Source: Pilibacter termitis (GTDB taxonomy: Bacteria; Bacillota; Bacilli; Lactobacillales; Streptococcaceae). Taken from it: DNA of 64,000 bases. The position numbers and the translations under genes are program-made. The notes under the pieces were generated by a model. The model made no database searches. It worked only from the letters and a program-made list of their open reading frames with translations, and was not told where the DNA came from. This document shows, piece after piece, positions 39,424 to 49,251 of this stretch. Every line of letters starts with the position of its first letter. Position 1 is the stretch's first letter. The stretch covers positions 49,390 to 113,389 of the forward strand of contig NZ_FUXI01000006.1 in the NCBI RefSeq assembly GCF_900167335.1, read 5' to 3'.

Positions 39424-39752
39424 GTACAAAAACAAACTACTCACTTGATTTTGACAAACAAGGCGGATTAATTCCAACGATTATTATTGATGATGTAACA
39501 AAAGAAGTTCTCATGCTTGCTTATATGAACGAGGAGAGTTTCCAAAAAACACTGGAAACGAAACAAACATGGTTCTATTCGAGAAGTCGCAATGAATTGT
39601 GGCACAAAGGAGCTACAAGCGGAGCATTTCAAAACGTGAAAACAATCAAAGCGGATTGTGACTGTGACACGCTTTTGATTAGTGTTGAACAAATCGGTGG
39701 TGCGGCTTGCCACACAGGAGCAACAAGCTGTTTTTTCAATGAAATTGAATGA
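39420..39752 (+). CDS. hisI: Phosphoribosyl-AMP cyclohydrolase
   Basis: 110 residues. Zn/Mg-binding DCDCDTLL and [12 protein letters not shown], plus [14 protein letters not shown], identify the stand-alone cyclohydrolase. ATG overlaps the EamA stop by 4 bases. Confidence 0.95.
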   Translation: MSTKTNYSLDFDKQGGLIPTIIIDDVTKEVLMLAYMNEESFQKTLETKQTWFYSRSRNELWHKGATSGAFQNVKTIKADCDCDTLLISVEQIGGAACHTGATSCFFNEIE

Positions 39753-39772
39753 AAATCCTAGGAGGAAAACAA

Positions 39773-40087
39773 ATGATTGACGAATTGTACCAAACCATTT
39801 TAAATCGTAAGTCGAATGCAAAAGAAGGAAGTTACACGACTTATCTTTTTGAAAAAGGACTAGACAAAATTTTGAAAAAGGTAGGCGAAGAGGCGACTGA
39901 AGTTGTCCTTGCTGCCAAAAACCAAGACAAAGAAGAACTTGCAAACGAAGCTGCCGACCTACTTTTTCACACGCTAGTAGCCTTAGCGGAAGTTGGAGTA
40001 ACGCCAAGTGATGTGAAAGCAGTGTTGGAGTCTCGTGAGGGAAAACAATCCAACACACGAGACCGTGCGGAGATAACGGAATATTGA
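39773..40087 (+). CDS. hisE: Phosphoribosyl-ATP pyrophosphatase
   Basis: 104 residues of the MazG-like fold: [20 protein letters not shown] and [10 protein letters not shown] hold the metal-binding Glu residues. ATG 39773 follows CTAGGAGGAAAACAA; the longer frame has no such site. Last gene of the operon. A histidinol-phosphatase gene (hisK or hisN) is not present in this operon. Confidence 0.95.
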   Translation: MIDELYQTILNRKSNAKEGSYTTYLFEKGLDKILKKVGEEATEVVLAAKNQDKEELANEAADLLFHTLVALAEVGVTPSDVKAVLESREGKQSNTRDRAEITEY

Positions 40088-40091
40088 TTGA

Positions 40092-40124
40092 TGACCACAG
40101 GATTATTTCTTGTGGTTGTTTTTC
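40092..40124. terminator. Terminator after hisE
   Basis: ACCACAGGA pairs with TTCTTGTGGT, followed by TGTTTTTC. Convergent with the fuc regulator gene. Confidence 0.7.
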
Positions 40125-40875
40125 AATAACTCAACTCACACCCTACCGCCTCCAAAATCTCCTCTAATTCTTCGCTTAGTGCCTCATTTGTAATCAATGC
40201 CTCAAGTTGTTTGAAATCGGCTAGTTTGAAGAAATGTGAAGTATTTATCTTACTGCTGTCGCAAAGGCAGATCGCTTTTTTGCTGTTTTCAATCATCTTG
40301 CGTTTCATCATTGCTTGCCTAGAATCTGCCTCGTAGAGACCATTTTCGTTGATTCCTCGGCAAGAGAAAAAGGCGAGATCCGTGTGAAAATTGGCGACAA
40401 ATTGATCGCTCAATTCACCAAAAAGGGAGGAAGAATGTTTTTTCAGCTCACCGCCAATGACATAGACGGTCATATTTTCCTCATCGGCTAAAAGAGAGGC
40501 GATGTTCAAGCCGTTTGTGATGACAATTAACCCTTGATATTTCCTCAAATGCGGAATAAGGTGGCTAACAGTCGTGCTAGAGTCGAGGAAAATCGCTAAA
40601 TTGTCCGTCAAGAAAAAACTTGCCAACTCGCAAATATACTTTTTTTCCTCTAAATGCTCACCAGAGCGATAATTGCTCGAAAATTCCACGTTTTGCTCTT
40701 TAATTAGCTTGACTACACCATGCTCACGGGCAACAATTCCCACCTGTTCCAGACGAATCAATGCACGTCTCAGCGTTGAAATGCTACAATATAGCTCTTT
40801 ATGTAGCTCACTTGTTTTCATTACTTTTTTTCTTTGCAAAATTTCTAATAATTTTTTGGTTTGCTCAATATCCAT
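40123..40875 (-). CDS. DeoR-family regulator of the fucose locus
   Basis: 250 residues. N-terminal DeoR winged helix (SISTLRRALIRLEQVGIV) and C-terminal sugar-phosphate domain with LDSSTTVSHLI and the late CDSSKIN motif. ATG 40875 follows GCGAGGAATTTTT. It is divergent from fucA across a 308-bp region that holds several TGAAC repeats, so it probably controls the fuc operon with fuculose 1-phosphate or a related sugar as effector. Confidence 0.87.
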   Translation of the reverse strand: MDIEQTKKLLEILQRKKVMKTSELHKELYCSISTLRRALIRLEQVGIVAREHGVVKLIKEQNVEFSSNYRSGEHLEEKKYICELASFFLTDNLAIFLDSSTTVSHLIPHLRKYQGLIVITNGLNIASLLADEENMTVYVIGGELKKHSSSLFGELSDQFVANFHTDLAFFSCRGINENGLYEADSRQAMMKRKMIENSKKAICLCDSSKINTSHFFKLADFKQLEALITNEALSEELEEILEAVGCELSY

Positions 40876-40894
40876 AAAAATTCCTCGCTCTCGT

Positions 40895-41068
40895 TGAACT
40901 ATAAATAATCTATATATGAACATATTACACTATAAACCAATGAGAATCCATAATATTTAACGTAAACGTGAACAAATATGAACATTTTGAACGAATAAAG
41001 CGAAAGAAAATGAACAATCATCAAGTTTTGTTGACACCGTTTACAAACGGAAAGAAAGTCGGCATAAT
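40895..41068 (+). promoter_or_regulatory. fuc promoter region with TGAAC repeats and cre site
   Basis: TGAAC occurs at 40895, 40917, 40969, 40979, 40988 and 41011; the three in the middle are 9-10 bp apart, like direct-repeat operators of DeoR proteins. Promoter TTTACA (41040-41045), 17 bp, CATAAT (41063-41068). TGACACCGTTTACA at 41032-41045 fits the cre consensus with one mismatch and covers the -35. A 63-codon GTG frame here (40968-41159) has no ribosome site. Confidence 0.6.
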
Positions 41069-41183
41069 AGTGTCAAAGGAAAAAAGAATAGCAGGCAAGA
41101 CGGATAAACGAAGCTTCGGAATTTTAAAAGACCTATATTCTAAAAAGAGTTATATTTAATGCTAAAGGAGACTACAAAAGAAA

Positions 41184-41876
41184 ATGAATGAACAATTGAT
41201 TAAAGAACAAATTTGCGATGTTTGTAACAAAATGTGGCAAAAAGGCTGGGTGGCAGCCAATGACGGAAATGTATCGGTACGTTTGGAGGACGGGACATTT
41301 CTTTGCACACCGACAGGCATTAGTAAAAGTTTTATTACGCCAGATAAATTGCTGAAAATCAATGACCAATGCGAAGTGCTAGAGGGGGCGGAGGGGTATC
41401 GTCCGTCAAGTGAAATCAAGATGCACTTGCGTGTGTATAAGGAGCGTGAAGATGTCAATTCAGTTGTTCATGCACATCCACCAGTAGCGACAGCATTTGC
41501 TTTGGCACATAAACCACTTGACAGCTATGCGTTGATTGAAAATGCAATTATTATCGGTTCTGTTCCAATTACACCATTTGGCACACCGTCAACAAATGAA
41601 GTGCCAGAGGCAATTGCTCCGTATCTTCCAGAGCATGATGTGCTATTATTGGAAAACCATGGTGCTTTAGCAATAGGTAGCGACATTATCACCGCTTATT
41701 ACCGTATGGAAACATTAGAATTGGTGGCAAATACGACATTTCATGCTAGACTACTCTTAGGTGTGGGCAACGTAGAAGAACAAGAAATCCCACGTGAAAC
41801 GTTAGAAAGACTTTTCTCTATGCGTGAAGGGTACAAAGTAACAGGAAAACACCCGGGGTATAAGAAATATCATTAA
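41184..41876 (+). CDS. fucA: L-fuculose-phosphate aldolase (class II)
   Basis: 230-residue zinc aldolase splitting fuculose 1-phosphate into dihydroxyacetone phosphate and L-lactaldehyde. Catalytic Glu is in SSEIKMH (E77) and Zn ligands in HAHPP (96-100); ENHG follows further on. The family also includes rhamnulose-1-phosphate aldolase, but the fucI neighbour favours fucose. First gene of the operon. Confidence 0.9.
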   Translation: MNEQLIKEQICDVCNKMWQKGWVAANDGNVSVRLEDGTFLCTPTGISKSFITPDKLLKINDQCEVLEGAEGYRPSSEIKMHLRVYKEREDVNSVVHAHPPVATAFALAHKPLDSYALIENAIIIGSVPITPFGTPSTNEVPEAIAPYLPEHDVLLLENHGALAIGSDIITAYYRMETLELVANTTFHARLLLGVGNVEEQEIPRETLERLFSMREGYKVTGKHPGYKKYH

Positions 41877-41901
41877 TCTCAATAGTAGAAAGAGGAAGAA
41901 A

Positions 41902-43362
41902 ATGCAAAAAAACGTACTGGCATTTGATTTAGGAGCCTCATCTGGACGTGCGATTTTAGGTGTTTACAAGGACGAAGATTTTCAAATGGAAGAAATTCAT
42001 CGTTTTCCAAATGTGCCTGTTGAGCAGGACGGCGTGCTGTATTGGGATTTGCACTATCTTTTTGAGCAGATAAAAAAAGGGCTAGAGCTTGCTTGCGATT
42101 TGTGTGAAATTGACAGTCTTGCAATTGATACGTGGGGTGTGGATTTTGGGCTAATTGACGAAGAAGGCAATTGTTTGGGCAAACCAGTTCATTATCGTGA
42201 CACACGTACGCAAGGAATGTTGAAGGAAGTAGAAACGTTCATTTCTTCCAAAGAACTTTACGAGCGTACAGGCAATCAATTAATGGAAATCAACACACTT
42301 TTTCAACTGCTGGCATTGAAACAACAACAGCCAGAATTGCTAGAGAAGACAAAGGATATTCTTTTGATGCCTGATTTGTTCAACTATTTGCTAACAGGAA
42401 AAAAGCGTGCAGAAGTAAGTATCGCCTCCACCACTCAAATGTTGAACTCAAAAACGAAAACGTGGGATGTCAAGTTGCTTGAAAAATTGCAAATTCCTAC
42501 AACGATTTTGCCAGAAATTGTCCAAGAGGGCAATCATCTTGGCAAGGTGAAACGTGAGTTTATCAATCAAGAAGTGGAAGTGCTAAATATCTCCGCTCAT
42601 GACACGGCAAGTGCGGTGGTGAGCGTGCCAGCACAAGAGCGATTTCTTTTTATCTCGTGTGGCACATGGTCGCTTGTTGGTACAGAACTTGAGCAACCTG
42701 TTTTGAGCGAAAAAGCCTATGAATACAATTTTTCAAATGAAACAGGTCAAGGCGGCACGACTAGATTTTTGAAAAACTGTACAGGATTGTGGATTGTTCA
42801 GGAGTTAAAACGCAATTTTGAAGAAAGAGGAGAAGAATTTACTTTCTCTGAAATAGCGGAAATGGCTCAACAAGCGGAGGCATTTATTTGTTTGTTTGAT
42901 ACAGATGATGAAATGTTTGCGACACCGGGGGACATGATTGAACGTATTCGTGCGTATGCGAAGAAAACGAATCAAACGTCTCCAAACACACCAGCAGAAT
43001 TTTTCCGCTCAGCCTATGAGAGTTTGGCGATGAAGTATCGAGGTGTTTTCAACGAAATTAGCGAAGTGACAGGTTTCACGTTTGATACGGTCAATATCGT
43101 TGGCGGAGGCTCGCAGGCGAAAATTCTTTGCCAAATGGTCGCAAACGCATCTGGCAAAAAAGTGATAGCAGGTCCAAAAGAGGCAACAGCAATCGGCAAT
43201 TTAGCCATTCAACTCATGGCTCATGGTGTGTTTGAGGATATTCACAAAATACGTGAGTGGGTAAGCACACTTGAGGAAACGATTGCCTACCAACCAGAAG
43301 AAATAGAGAAGTGGGCAGAATTTGGAGTGGTTTATGAGCGTGTGATTGCTTGTGATAAATAA
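41902..43362 (+). CDS. fucK: L-fuculokinase of the RhaB-like FGGY family
   Basis: 486-residue sugar kinase. ATP-binding FDLGASSGRAI at the N-terminus, DTWGVDFG, and the C-terminal VGGGSQAKILCQM are typical of FGGY kinases, and the detailed sequence looks like rhamnulokinase (RhaB) rather than E. coli FucK. The operon with fucI and fucA makes L-fuculose the likely substrate. ATG follows AGAGGAAGAAA. Mixed use on rhamnulose cannot be excluded. Confidence 0.85.
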   Translation: MQKNVLAFDLGASSGRAILGVYKDEDFQMEEIHRFPNVPVEQDGVLYWDLHYLFEQIKKGLELACDLCEIDSLAIDTWGVDFGLIDEEGNCLGKPVHYRDTRTQGMLKEVETFISSKELYERTGNQLMEINTLFQLLALKQQQPELLEKTKDILLMPDLFNYLLTGKKRAEVSIASTTQMLNSKTKTWDVKLLEKLQIPTTILPEIVQEGNHLGKVKREFINQEVEVLNISAHDTASAVVSVPAQERFLFISCGTWSLVGTELEQPVLSEKAYEYNFSNETGQGGTTRFLKNCTGLWIVQELKRNFEERGEEFTFSEIAEMAQQAEAFICLFDTDDEMFATPGDMIERIRAYAKKTNQTSPNTPAEFFRSAYESLAMKYRGVFNEISEVTGFTFDTVNIVGGGSQAKILCQMVANASGKKVIAGPKEATAIGNLAIQLMAHGVFEDIHKIREWVSTLEETIAYQPEEIEKWAEFGVVYERVIACDK

Positions 43363-43385
43363 ATTTAACAACGGAGGATTTTCAA

Positions 43386-45170
43386 ATGAAAAACTACCCA
43401 AAACTCGGGATTCGTCCTACGATTGACGGTCGTCAAGGGGGCGTACGTGAGTCGCTGGAGGAAAAAACAATGGCGATGGCAATCGCCGCAAAGAATTTGA
43501 TTGAGGAAAATTTACGTTATGCTGACGGCACTCCCGTTCAATGTGTGGTGGCAAGCCGCACGATTGGTGGAAGTGGAGATGCTGGCATTGTGCGAGATGA
43601 ATTTTCTGGGCAAAATATTATCGGTACACTTTCGGTAACACCGTGTTGGTGCTATGGAACAGAAACGGTAGATATGGATGCAAATACAATCAAAGCAATC
43701 TGGGGGTTCAACGGAACAGAACGCCCTGGAGCAGTCTATTTGGCAGCAGCTATGGCTGGTTTTGCACAAAAAGGGTATCCTGCATTCAAAATTTACGGAC
43801 ATGACGTGCAAGATTTGGATGACAATTCTATCCCAGAAGATGTGCAGGAAAAAATCTTGAGCTTTGCCAAAGGTGTATTTGCCGTCGGACAAATGAAAGG
43901 GAAAACGTATGTCAATATTGGTGCAAGCTCTATGGGGATTGCAGGAAGTCAAGTTGACAGCAAATTCTTCAATGAATATTTAGGTATGGGGGTAGATTTT
44001 GTCGATATGACGGAAATTCTTCGCCGAATTACACTAGGTATTTACGACCCAGAAGAATATGAAAAAGCATACGCTTGGATAAAGGAAAACTGTAAAGAAG
44101 GCATAGATATTAATGCTGGGAAGGAATTTCCAGAGATTATTACGAAATCAAAAGTTGTCCCTGCAGATGAAGATTGGTCATTTATCGCCAAACAAGCGTT
44201 GATTATTCGTGATATTTTGTATGGAAATGAAAAATTAGCCGAACTTGGTTGGATAGAAGAAAGTCGTGGTAGAAATGCGATTGCAGGAGGGTTCCAAGGG
44301 CAAAGACAATGGACAGATTGGTTGCCAAACGGAGATTTCACTGAGGCGATTATGGCATCAACTTTTGACTGGAATGGTGCGAGAAAAGTGACCGCTTTTG
44401 CAACGGAAAACGACACGTTAAACGGTGCTTCTATGTTGTTTGGCACTCTGCTTACGAATAAAGCACCAATTTTCTCAGATGTGCGTACTTACTGGAGTCC
44501 AGAGGCGGTAAAACGTGTGACAGGGAAAGAATTGAGCGGAAAAGCAAAAGACGGTGTTCTTCATTTGATTAACTCTGGTGCCTCAGCACTTGACGGCAGT
44601 GCAGCAGCAAAAGATGAAAATGGCAACGGCACAATGAAAGAATTTTGGAATATGACCGAAGAGGACATTCAAGCGTGTTTGAAAGCGACAGATTGGTGTC
44701 GAGCAAACTATGAATATTTCCGTGGTGGCGGATTCTCCTCTCACTTCAAAACGGATGCTGAAATGCCAATTACGATGATTCGCATTAACATGGTGGACGG
44801 TGTAGGTCCTACTCTTCAAATTGCCGAAGGCTACACTTGTGTGCTAGAAGAGGATGTGCATACAGCACTTGATGAGCGAACAGATAAGACATGGCCGACT
44901 ACTTGGTTTGCCCCTCGTTTGGGAGAACAAGGTTTTGAAACAGTCTATGACGTAATGAATCATTGGGGAAGTAACCATGGTGCGAGTGTGCATGGCCACA
45001 TTGGAGCGGAAATTATCACACTTGCAAGTATGCTCCGTATCCCAGTAGCCCTGCACAATGTACCAAGAGAAAAAATCTTCCGCCCAAGTCTATTTGACGG
45101 CTTTGGAACAAAAGATTTAGAGGCAGTAGATTTCAAAGTTTGTGAAACATTTGGCCCATTATATAAGTAA
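43386..45170 (+). CDS. fucI: L-fucose isomerase
   Basis: 594-residue cytosolic Mn-dependent isomerase converting L-fucose to L-fuculose, the expected length. Family segments: LGIRPTIDGRQGGVRESLE, TVDMDANTIKAIWGFNGTER and the C-terminal GSNHGASVHGHIGAE. ATG follows ACGGAGGATTTTCAA. Followed by a terminator at 45179. Confidence 0.97.
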   Translation: MKNYPKLGIRPTIDGRQGGVRESLEEKTMAMAIAAKNLIEENLRYADGTPVQCVVASRTIGGSGDAGIVRDEFSGQNIIGTLSVTPCWCYGTETVDMDANTIKAIWGFNGTERPGAVYLAAAMAGFAQKGYPAFKIYGHDVQDLDDNSIPEDVQEKILSFAKGVFAVGQMKGKTYVNIGASSMGIAGSQVDSKFFNEYLGMGVDFVDMTEILRRITLGIYDPEEYEKAYAWIKENCKEGIDINAGKEFPEIITKSKVVPADEDWSFIAKQALIIRDILYGNEKLAELGWIEESRGRNAIAGGFQGQRQWTDWLPNGDFTEAIMASTFDWNGARKVTAFATENDTLNGASMLFGTLLTNKAPIFSDVRTYWSPEAVKRVTGKELSGKAKDGVLHLINSGASALDGSAAAKDENGNGTMKEFWNMTEEDIQACLKATDWCRANYEYFRGGGFSSHFKTDAEMPITMIRINMVDGVGPTLQIAEGYTCVLEEDVHTALDERTDKTWPTTWFAPRLGEQGFETVYDVMNHWGSNHGASVHGHIGAEIITLASMLRIPVALHNVPREKIFRPSLFDGFGTKDLEAVDFKVCETFGPLYK

Positions 45171-45177
45171 AGAAAAA

Positions 45178-45217
45178 CGAACAAGGAGTAGGGGAAAGTC
45201 CCTCTCTTTGTTCCTTT
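45178..45217 (+). terminator. Terminator after fucI
   Basis: GAACAAGGAGTAGGGG pairs imperfectly with TCCCTCTCTTTGTTC. The T-run is short, so termination may be partial. Confidence 0.6.
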
Positions 45218-45285
45218 GCAGAAAAAGTTATTCGTTTCACAATCAAAAAACTGTAAATCTGATACAGTAAGAATAAAAAAAGATA

Positions 45286-45314
45286 TTGAAATCGTTTTCT
45301 GACAAGAGTAGAAT
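45286..45314 (+). promoter_or_regulatory. fucO promoter overlapped by a cre site
   Basis: TTGAAA (45286-45291), 17 bp, TAGAAT (45309-45314). TTGAAATCGTTTTCT at 45286-45300 matches the cre consensus WTGNAANCGNWNNCW at every fixed position and covers the -35, fitting direct CcpA repression. Confidence 0.75.
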
Positions 45315-45342
45315 AAAAGAAAAAAACAAAGGAGAGTAAAAA

Positions 45343-46494
45343 ATGCCAAATCGTATAATTTTAAACGAAACATCTTATTTTGGAAAAGGAGCAATTGAAA
45401 GTATTGCCCCAGAATTTAACGCACGAGGGTTCAAAAAAGCGGTCGTTGTAACGGATAAAGATTTAATCAAATTTGAAGTAGCAACAAATGTAACAACATT
45501 GCTTGACGAAGCTGGTGTAGACTATGAAGTTTACGACGGTATCGTGCCAAATCCTACGATTCAAAACGTAAAAGACGGAGTTGAATTTGTTAAAAATAGT
45601 GGAGCAGACTGCATTATCGCAATCGGGGGAGGTTCTCCGATTGATACTGCAAAAGCAATTGGAATTATTGTGACCAATCCAGAGTTTTCAGATGTTATCA
45701 GTCTTGAGGGTGTAGCAGCAACGAAAAAACCTTGCTTACCTATTTTGGCTGTACCAACGACTTCTGGAACAGCTGCCGAAGTAACGATTAACTACGTGAT
45801 TACAGATGAAGAAAATCACCGCAAATTTGTCTGTGTTGACCCACACGACATTCCAATCGTAGCATTTGTTGACAGCGACATGATGATGGGTATGCCAAAA
45901 TCCCTTGCCGCTGCAACAGGAATGGACGCTATGACTCATGCGATTGAGGGATATATTACGCAAGCTGCATGGGAAATGACGGATATGCTCCACATTAAAG
46001 CAATTGAAATTATCGGTCGTTCACTAAGGGATTCTGTAAACGGTGTGCAATCTGCACGTGAAGAAATGGCATTAGGACAATATATCGCAGGCATGGGCTT
46101 TTCAAATGTTGGACTTGGTCTTGTGCATGGTATGGCTCACCCACTTTCAGCATGGTACAACATTCCTCACGGAGTAGCGTGTGCTTCTCTTTTGCCAACA
46201 ATTATGAAGTACAATAAAGATTTTACAGGGGAAAAATATCGTGATATTGCTCGTGTTTTAAACATTGAAAATGCAGATACACTCTCTCTTGAAGACGTGC
46301 GTAATGCAGCTTGTAGTGCAATTGATAGCTTGAGTAAGGACGTAGGGATTCCAGCAACGATTTCAGAACTTGGTGTAAAAGCAGAGGACATTCCACAAAT
46401 CGCCCAAGACGCTTTGCGTGATGTGTGTACTCCGGGAAATCCAAGAGAAACGAACTTGGAAGAAATCATTGAGCTTTACACAAGTTTGATGTAA
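45343..46494 (+). CDS. fucO: Lactaldehyde reductase (iron-dependent alcohol dehydrogenase)
   Basis: 383 residues, like FucO of E. coli in length. NAD-binding GGGSPIDTAKAIG and metal-binding HGMAHPLSAWYNIPHG are visible. It reduces L-lactaldehyde from the FucA reaction to 1,2-propanediol, regenerating NAD+ in anaerobic growth. It has its own promoter and cre site. ATG follows AAAGGAGAGTAAAA. Confidence 0.92.
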   Translation: MPNRIILNETSYFGKGAIESIAPEFNARGFKKAVVVTDKDLIKFEVATNVTTLLDEAGVDYEVYDGIVPNPTIQNVKDGVEFVKNSGADCIIAIGGGSPIDTAKAIGIIVTNPEFSDVISLEGVAATKKPCLPILAVPTTSGTAAEVTINYVITDEENHRKFVCVDPHDIPIVAFVDSDMMMGMPKSLAAATGMDAMTHAIEGYITQAAWEMTDMLHIKAIEIIGRSLRDSVNGVQSAREEMALGQYIAGMGFSNVGLGLVHGMAHPLSAWYNIPHGVACASLLPTIMKYNKDFTGEKYRDIARVLNIENADTLSLEDVRNAACSAIDSLSKDVGIPATISELGVKAEDIPQIAQDALRDVCTPGNPRETNLEEIIELYTSLM

Positions 46495-46525
46495 AATTAG
46501 TAGATTTTAATAAAACGTAAAATAA

Positions 46526-46562
46526 TTAGCCAGCTTTTTGTAAAGGAAGTTGGCTTTTTTGT
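46526..46562 (+). terminator. Terminator after fucO
   Basis: AGCCAGCTTTT pairs with GGAAGTTGGCT, followed by TTTTTT. Confidence 0.85.
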
Positions 46563-46620
46563 CGTTCATTTTTTAATAGAGTAGTTTTTGTTCGGGATTG
46601 TTTTTTTGAATAAATTGTGA

Positions 46621-47001
46621 AAATCGAACTTTGATATTTTTAGGGGGGAAATAAAAAGAACGTACAAATTTAAGGAAATAGAAGCACCGAGCGGATATAT
46701 GCTTGAAGCCTCAAGCGAAATCGTAGCAGAAATTCCACTTGATGTCACAAAAGAAATCATGCTCCATTTGCCAAATAAAAATGGAGAAGAAGAAAATGTT
46801 TCACAGGAAAAAGCCATTTACTACAACAAACAACGAGGCAATCTCCCAAATACAAACGGTGTGGAGCAAAAAGTTTCACGAAATCTTTTGCCAAGCACGA
46901 ATGAAATTATGAGGATTGGTTGGTGTTTGGTGGGGACGGTTCTTGTGGGGGTGTTTTTCTTGGTGAGACGAAAGAAAAAGAGGGAAGGCGACTATATATA
47001 A
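46621..47001 (+). pseudogene. 3' remnant of an LPXTG surface protein with a SpaA/Cna-B type domain
   Basis: Open from 46621 in the frame of the ATG at 46699. The protein reads FKEIEAPSGYML, the typical last strand of a SpaA/Cna-B domain, then a spacer, then the sorting signal LPSTNE, a hydrophobic stretch and the tail RRKKKREGD. No start codon with a ribosome site, no signal peptide and no upstream body exist; a stop lies at 46618. The rest of the gene is missing, so this is a truncated relic of a sortase-anchored adhesin or pilin-like protein. Confidence 0.8.
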
Positions 47002-47172
47002 AGTTTCATGTAACGGGTGATAAAAAACATGATTTTAACTCGTTTGAGTGTTAAAATAGGATAGGAAATGATAAGTAACTCTTGTCATATGAAACAGATA
47101 ACGAATAAAAGTTTTCTAAAAATGTGCAGTGCAAAAAAGTTTTAGAGAGCTTTAAAGAAAGAAGTTGAAAAC
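47002..47172. other. Intergenic region before deoB
   Basis: 170 bp. TTGAGT (47044-47049), 17 bp, AATGAT (47067-47072) is a possible promoter. No clear cre or DeoR operator recognised. Confidence 0.35.
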
Positions 47173-48381
47173 ATGAAATTCAAACGTGTTCACCTAGTAG
47201 TAATGGACTCTGTTGGCATTGGTGCAGCTCCTGATGCGGCTCAATTTTTCAATCATGACGTAGACGACACGAACAGTGATACGCTCGGTCATATCGCAGA
47301 AACCGCAGGGTTGACAGTGCCAAATATGGAACAACTTGGTCTTGGAATGATTCCACGTGAAGTTGCTCTCAAAGGGGTGGCGAAAATTGAAAACCACCAA
47401 GGTTATGCGACCAAGCTAGAGGAAATCTCAAGAGGAAAAGACACTATGACAGGGCATTGGGAAATTATGGGCTTGAACATTCAAACGCCTTTCCAAGTGT
47501 TTCCAGACGGTTTTCCAGAGGAATTGCTCCAAAAAATCGAGGACTTTTCAGGGAGAAAAATTATTCGTGAGGCAAACAAGCCCTACTCAGGCACGCAAGT
47601 GATAGCTGATTTCGGTCAACGGCAGGTGGAGAGTGGAGAGTTGATTGTCTACACTTCTGCTGACCCTGTCTTGCAAATTGCCGCACATGAGGAAGTGATT
47701 CCGCTTGAGGAATTGTATAAAATTTGTGAGTATGTCCGCAAGATTACGCTAGAGGCTCCGTACATGATTGGGCGAATCATTGCTCGACCGTTTATCACGG
47801 AAAATGGCGAGTTTACACGTACTGCTGGGCGACATGATTACGCACTTTCGCCATTTGGGAAAACGGTAATGGACTCACTTGTAGAACAGAATGTTGATGT
47901 TTATTCTGTTGGAAAAATTCATGATATTTTCAACGGTCAAGGCATTAATCATGACATGGGGCATACGGCGAGCAATATGGCAGGCGTTGACCGTTTGCTT
48001 GAAACAATTCAATTGCCTGAGTTTGAAAAAGGGTTTAGTTTTACCAATTTAGTAGATTTTGATGCGTTGTTTGGGCATAGACGTGATGTGAAAGGTTACG
48101 CAAATGCAATTGAGGAATTTGATGCTCGCTTGCCAGAGATTATGCGTGCAATGAAGGATGATGATCTCTTGATGATTACAGCAGATCATGGAAATGATCC
48201 GACGTACGCAGGAAGTGACCACACACGAGAATATGTGCCACTTTTGGTCTACTCAAAATCATTCAAAGAAAGTGGCGAATTGCCAGTTGGTCACTATGCT
48301 GATATTAGTGCAACAATTGCAGAAAACTTTGAAGTGGCGGCAACGGAAAACGGAAAAAGCTTTTTAGCGAGCTTGAAATAA
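47173..48381 (+). CDS. deoB: Phosphopentomutase
   Basis: 402-residue cytosolic enzyme of the alkaline-phosphatase superfamily. Metal and catalytic motifs: [29 protein letters not shown] with the phosphorylated Thr, and [18 protein letters not shown]. It interconverts (deoxy)ribose 1- and 5-phosphates in nucleoside salvage. ATG follows AAAGAAAGAAG. First gene of deoB-punA-deoD. Confidence 0.96.
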   Translation: MKFKRVHLVVMDSVGIGAAPDAAQFFNHDVDDTNSDTLGHIAETAGLTVPNMEQLGLGMIPREVALKGVAKIENHQGYATKLEEISRGKDTMTGHWEIMGLNIQTPFQVFPDGFPEELLQKIEDFSGRKIIREANKPYSGTQVIADFGQRQVESGELIVYTSADPVLQIAAHEEVIPLEELYKICEYVRKITLEAPYMIGRIIARPFITENGEFTRTAGRHDYALSPFGKTVMDSLVEQNVDVYSVGKIHDIFNGQGINHDMGHTASNMAGVDRLLETIQLPEFEKGFSFTNLVDFDALFGHRRDVKGYANAIEEFDARLPEIMRAMKDDDLLMITADHGNDPTYAGSDHTREYVPLLVYSKSFKESGELPVGHYADISATIAENFEVAATENGKSFLASLK

Positions 48382-48392
48382 TGGAGGACGTT

Positions 48393-49211
48393 ATGAACGA
48401 TTTACATGAAAAATTACTCGAAACAACGAAATATTTGCGTGAGCAAGGAGTAGAAGAAGTTGATTTTGCCCTTATTTTAGGAAGTGGATTAGGTGAGTTG
48501 GCAGAAGAAATTGAACACGCAATAATCATCAAATATGACGGGATTCCCAATTTTCCAACGTCGACAGTTGCAGGTCATGCAGGGCAACTTGTATATGGTG
48601 AGCTTTCTGGCAAGAAAGTTTTGGCAATGCAAGGACGTTTCCATTTTTACGAAGGGTATCCGATGACCTCGGTTACTTTCCCAGTGCGTGTGTTTGCAAC
48701 ACTTGGTGTGGAGAGCGTTTTGGTGACGAATGCAGCAGGCGGGGTGAATGTAGAATTTACAGCAGGAGATTTAATGCTTATTACTGATCATCTGAATTTC
48801 ATGGGAACAAATCCTTTGATTGGACCAAATGATGAAAAAATCGGACCACGTTTCCCAGATATGAGCCAAGCCTATGATGCAGAATATATGGAGACAACTC
48901 GCAAAGTCGCAACAGATTTAAATATTCCTTTGCAAGAAGGAGTATATATGGGGCTTACTGGTCCGACGTATGAAACACCAGCAGAAATTCGCATGGCACG
49001 TACACTTGGAGCGAGTGCGGTCGGTATGTCAACCGTACCAGAAGTAATCGTTGCTCGCCATTCAGGAATGAGAGTGCTAGGGATTTCTTGCATTACGAAC
49101 CTAGCTGCTGGAATGCAATCTTCTCTCAATCACGAAGAAGTAGTAGAAACAACAGAACGTGTCAAAGAAACATTCAAAATGCTTGTGAAAGAAGTGTTAA
49201 AAGCTATTTAA
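48393..49211 (+). CDS. punA: Purine nucleoside phosphorylase (trimeric type)
   Basis: 272 residues. [13 protein letters not shown] is the phosphate loop, and [22 protein letters not shown] and VTNAAGGVN are further family signatures. It splits guanosine/inosine nucleosides with phosphate. ATG 48393 follows AATGGAGGACGTT, 11 bp after deoB. Acts upstream of DeoB. Confidence 0.95.
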   Translation: MNDLHEKLLETTKYLREQGVEEVDFALILGSGLGELAEEIEHAIIIKYDGIPNFPTSTVAGHAGQLVYGELSGKKVLAMQGRFHFYEGYPMTSVTFPVRVFATLGVESVLVTNAAGGVNVEFTAGDLMLITDHLNFMGTNPLIGPNDEKIGPRFPDMSQAYDAEYMETTRKVATDLNIPLQEGVYMGLTGPTYETPAEIRMARTLGASAVGMSTVPEVIVARHSGMRVLGISCITNLAAGMQSSLNHEEVVETTERVKETFKMLVKEVLKAI

Positions 49212-49251
49212 CAATAAAAAAGTAAGTATATGTATAAGGAGAAGGAGAATT

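Noticed and set aside
40968-41159. 63-codon frame before fucA
   Set aside because: It starts with GTG without ribosome site and covers the promoter, cre and TGAAC repeats.
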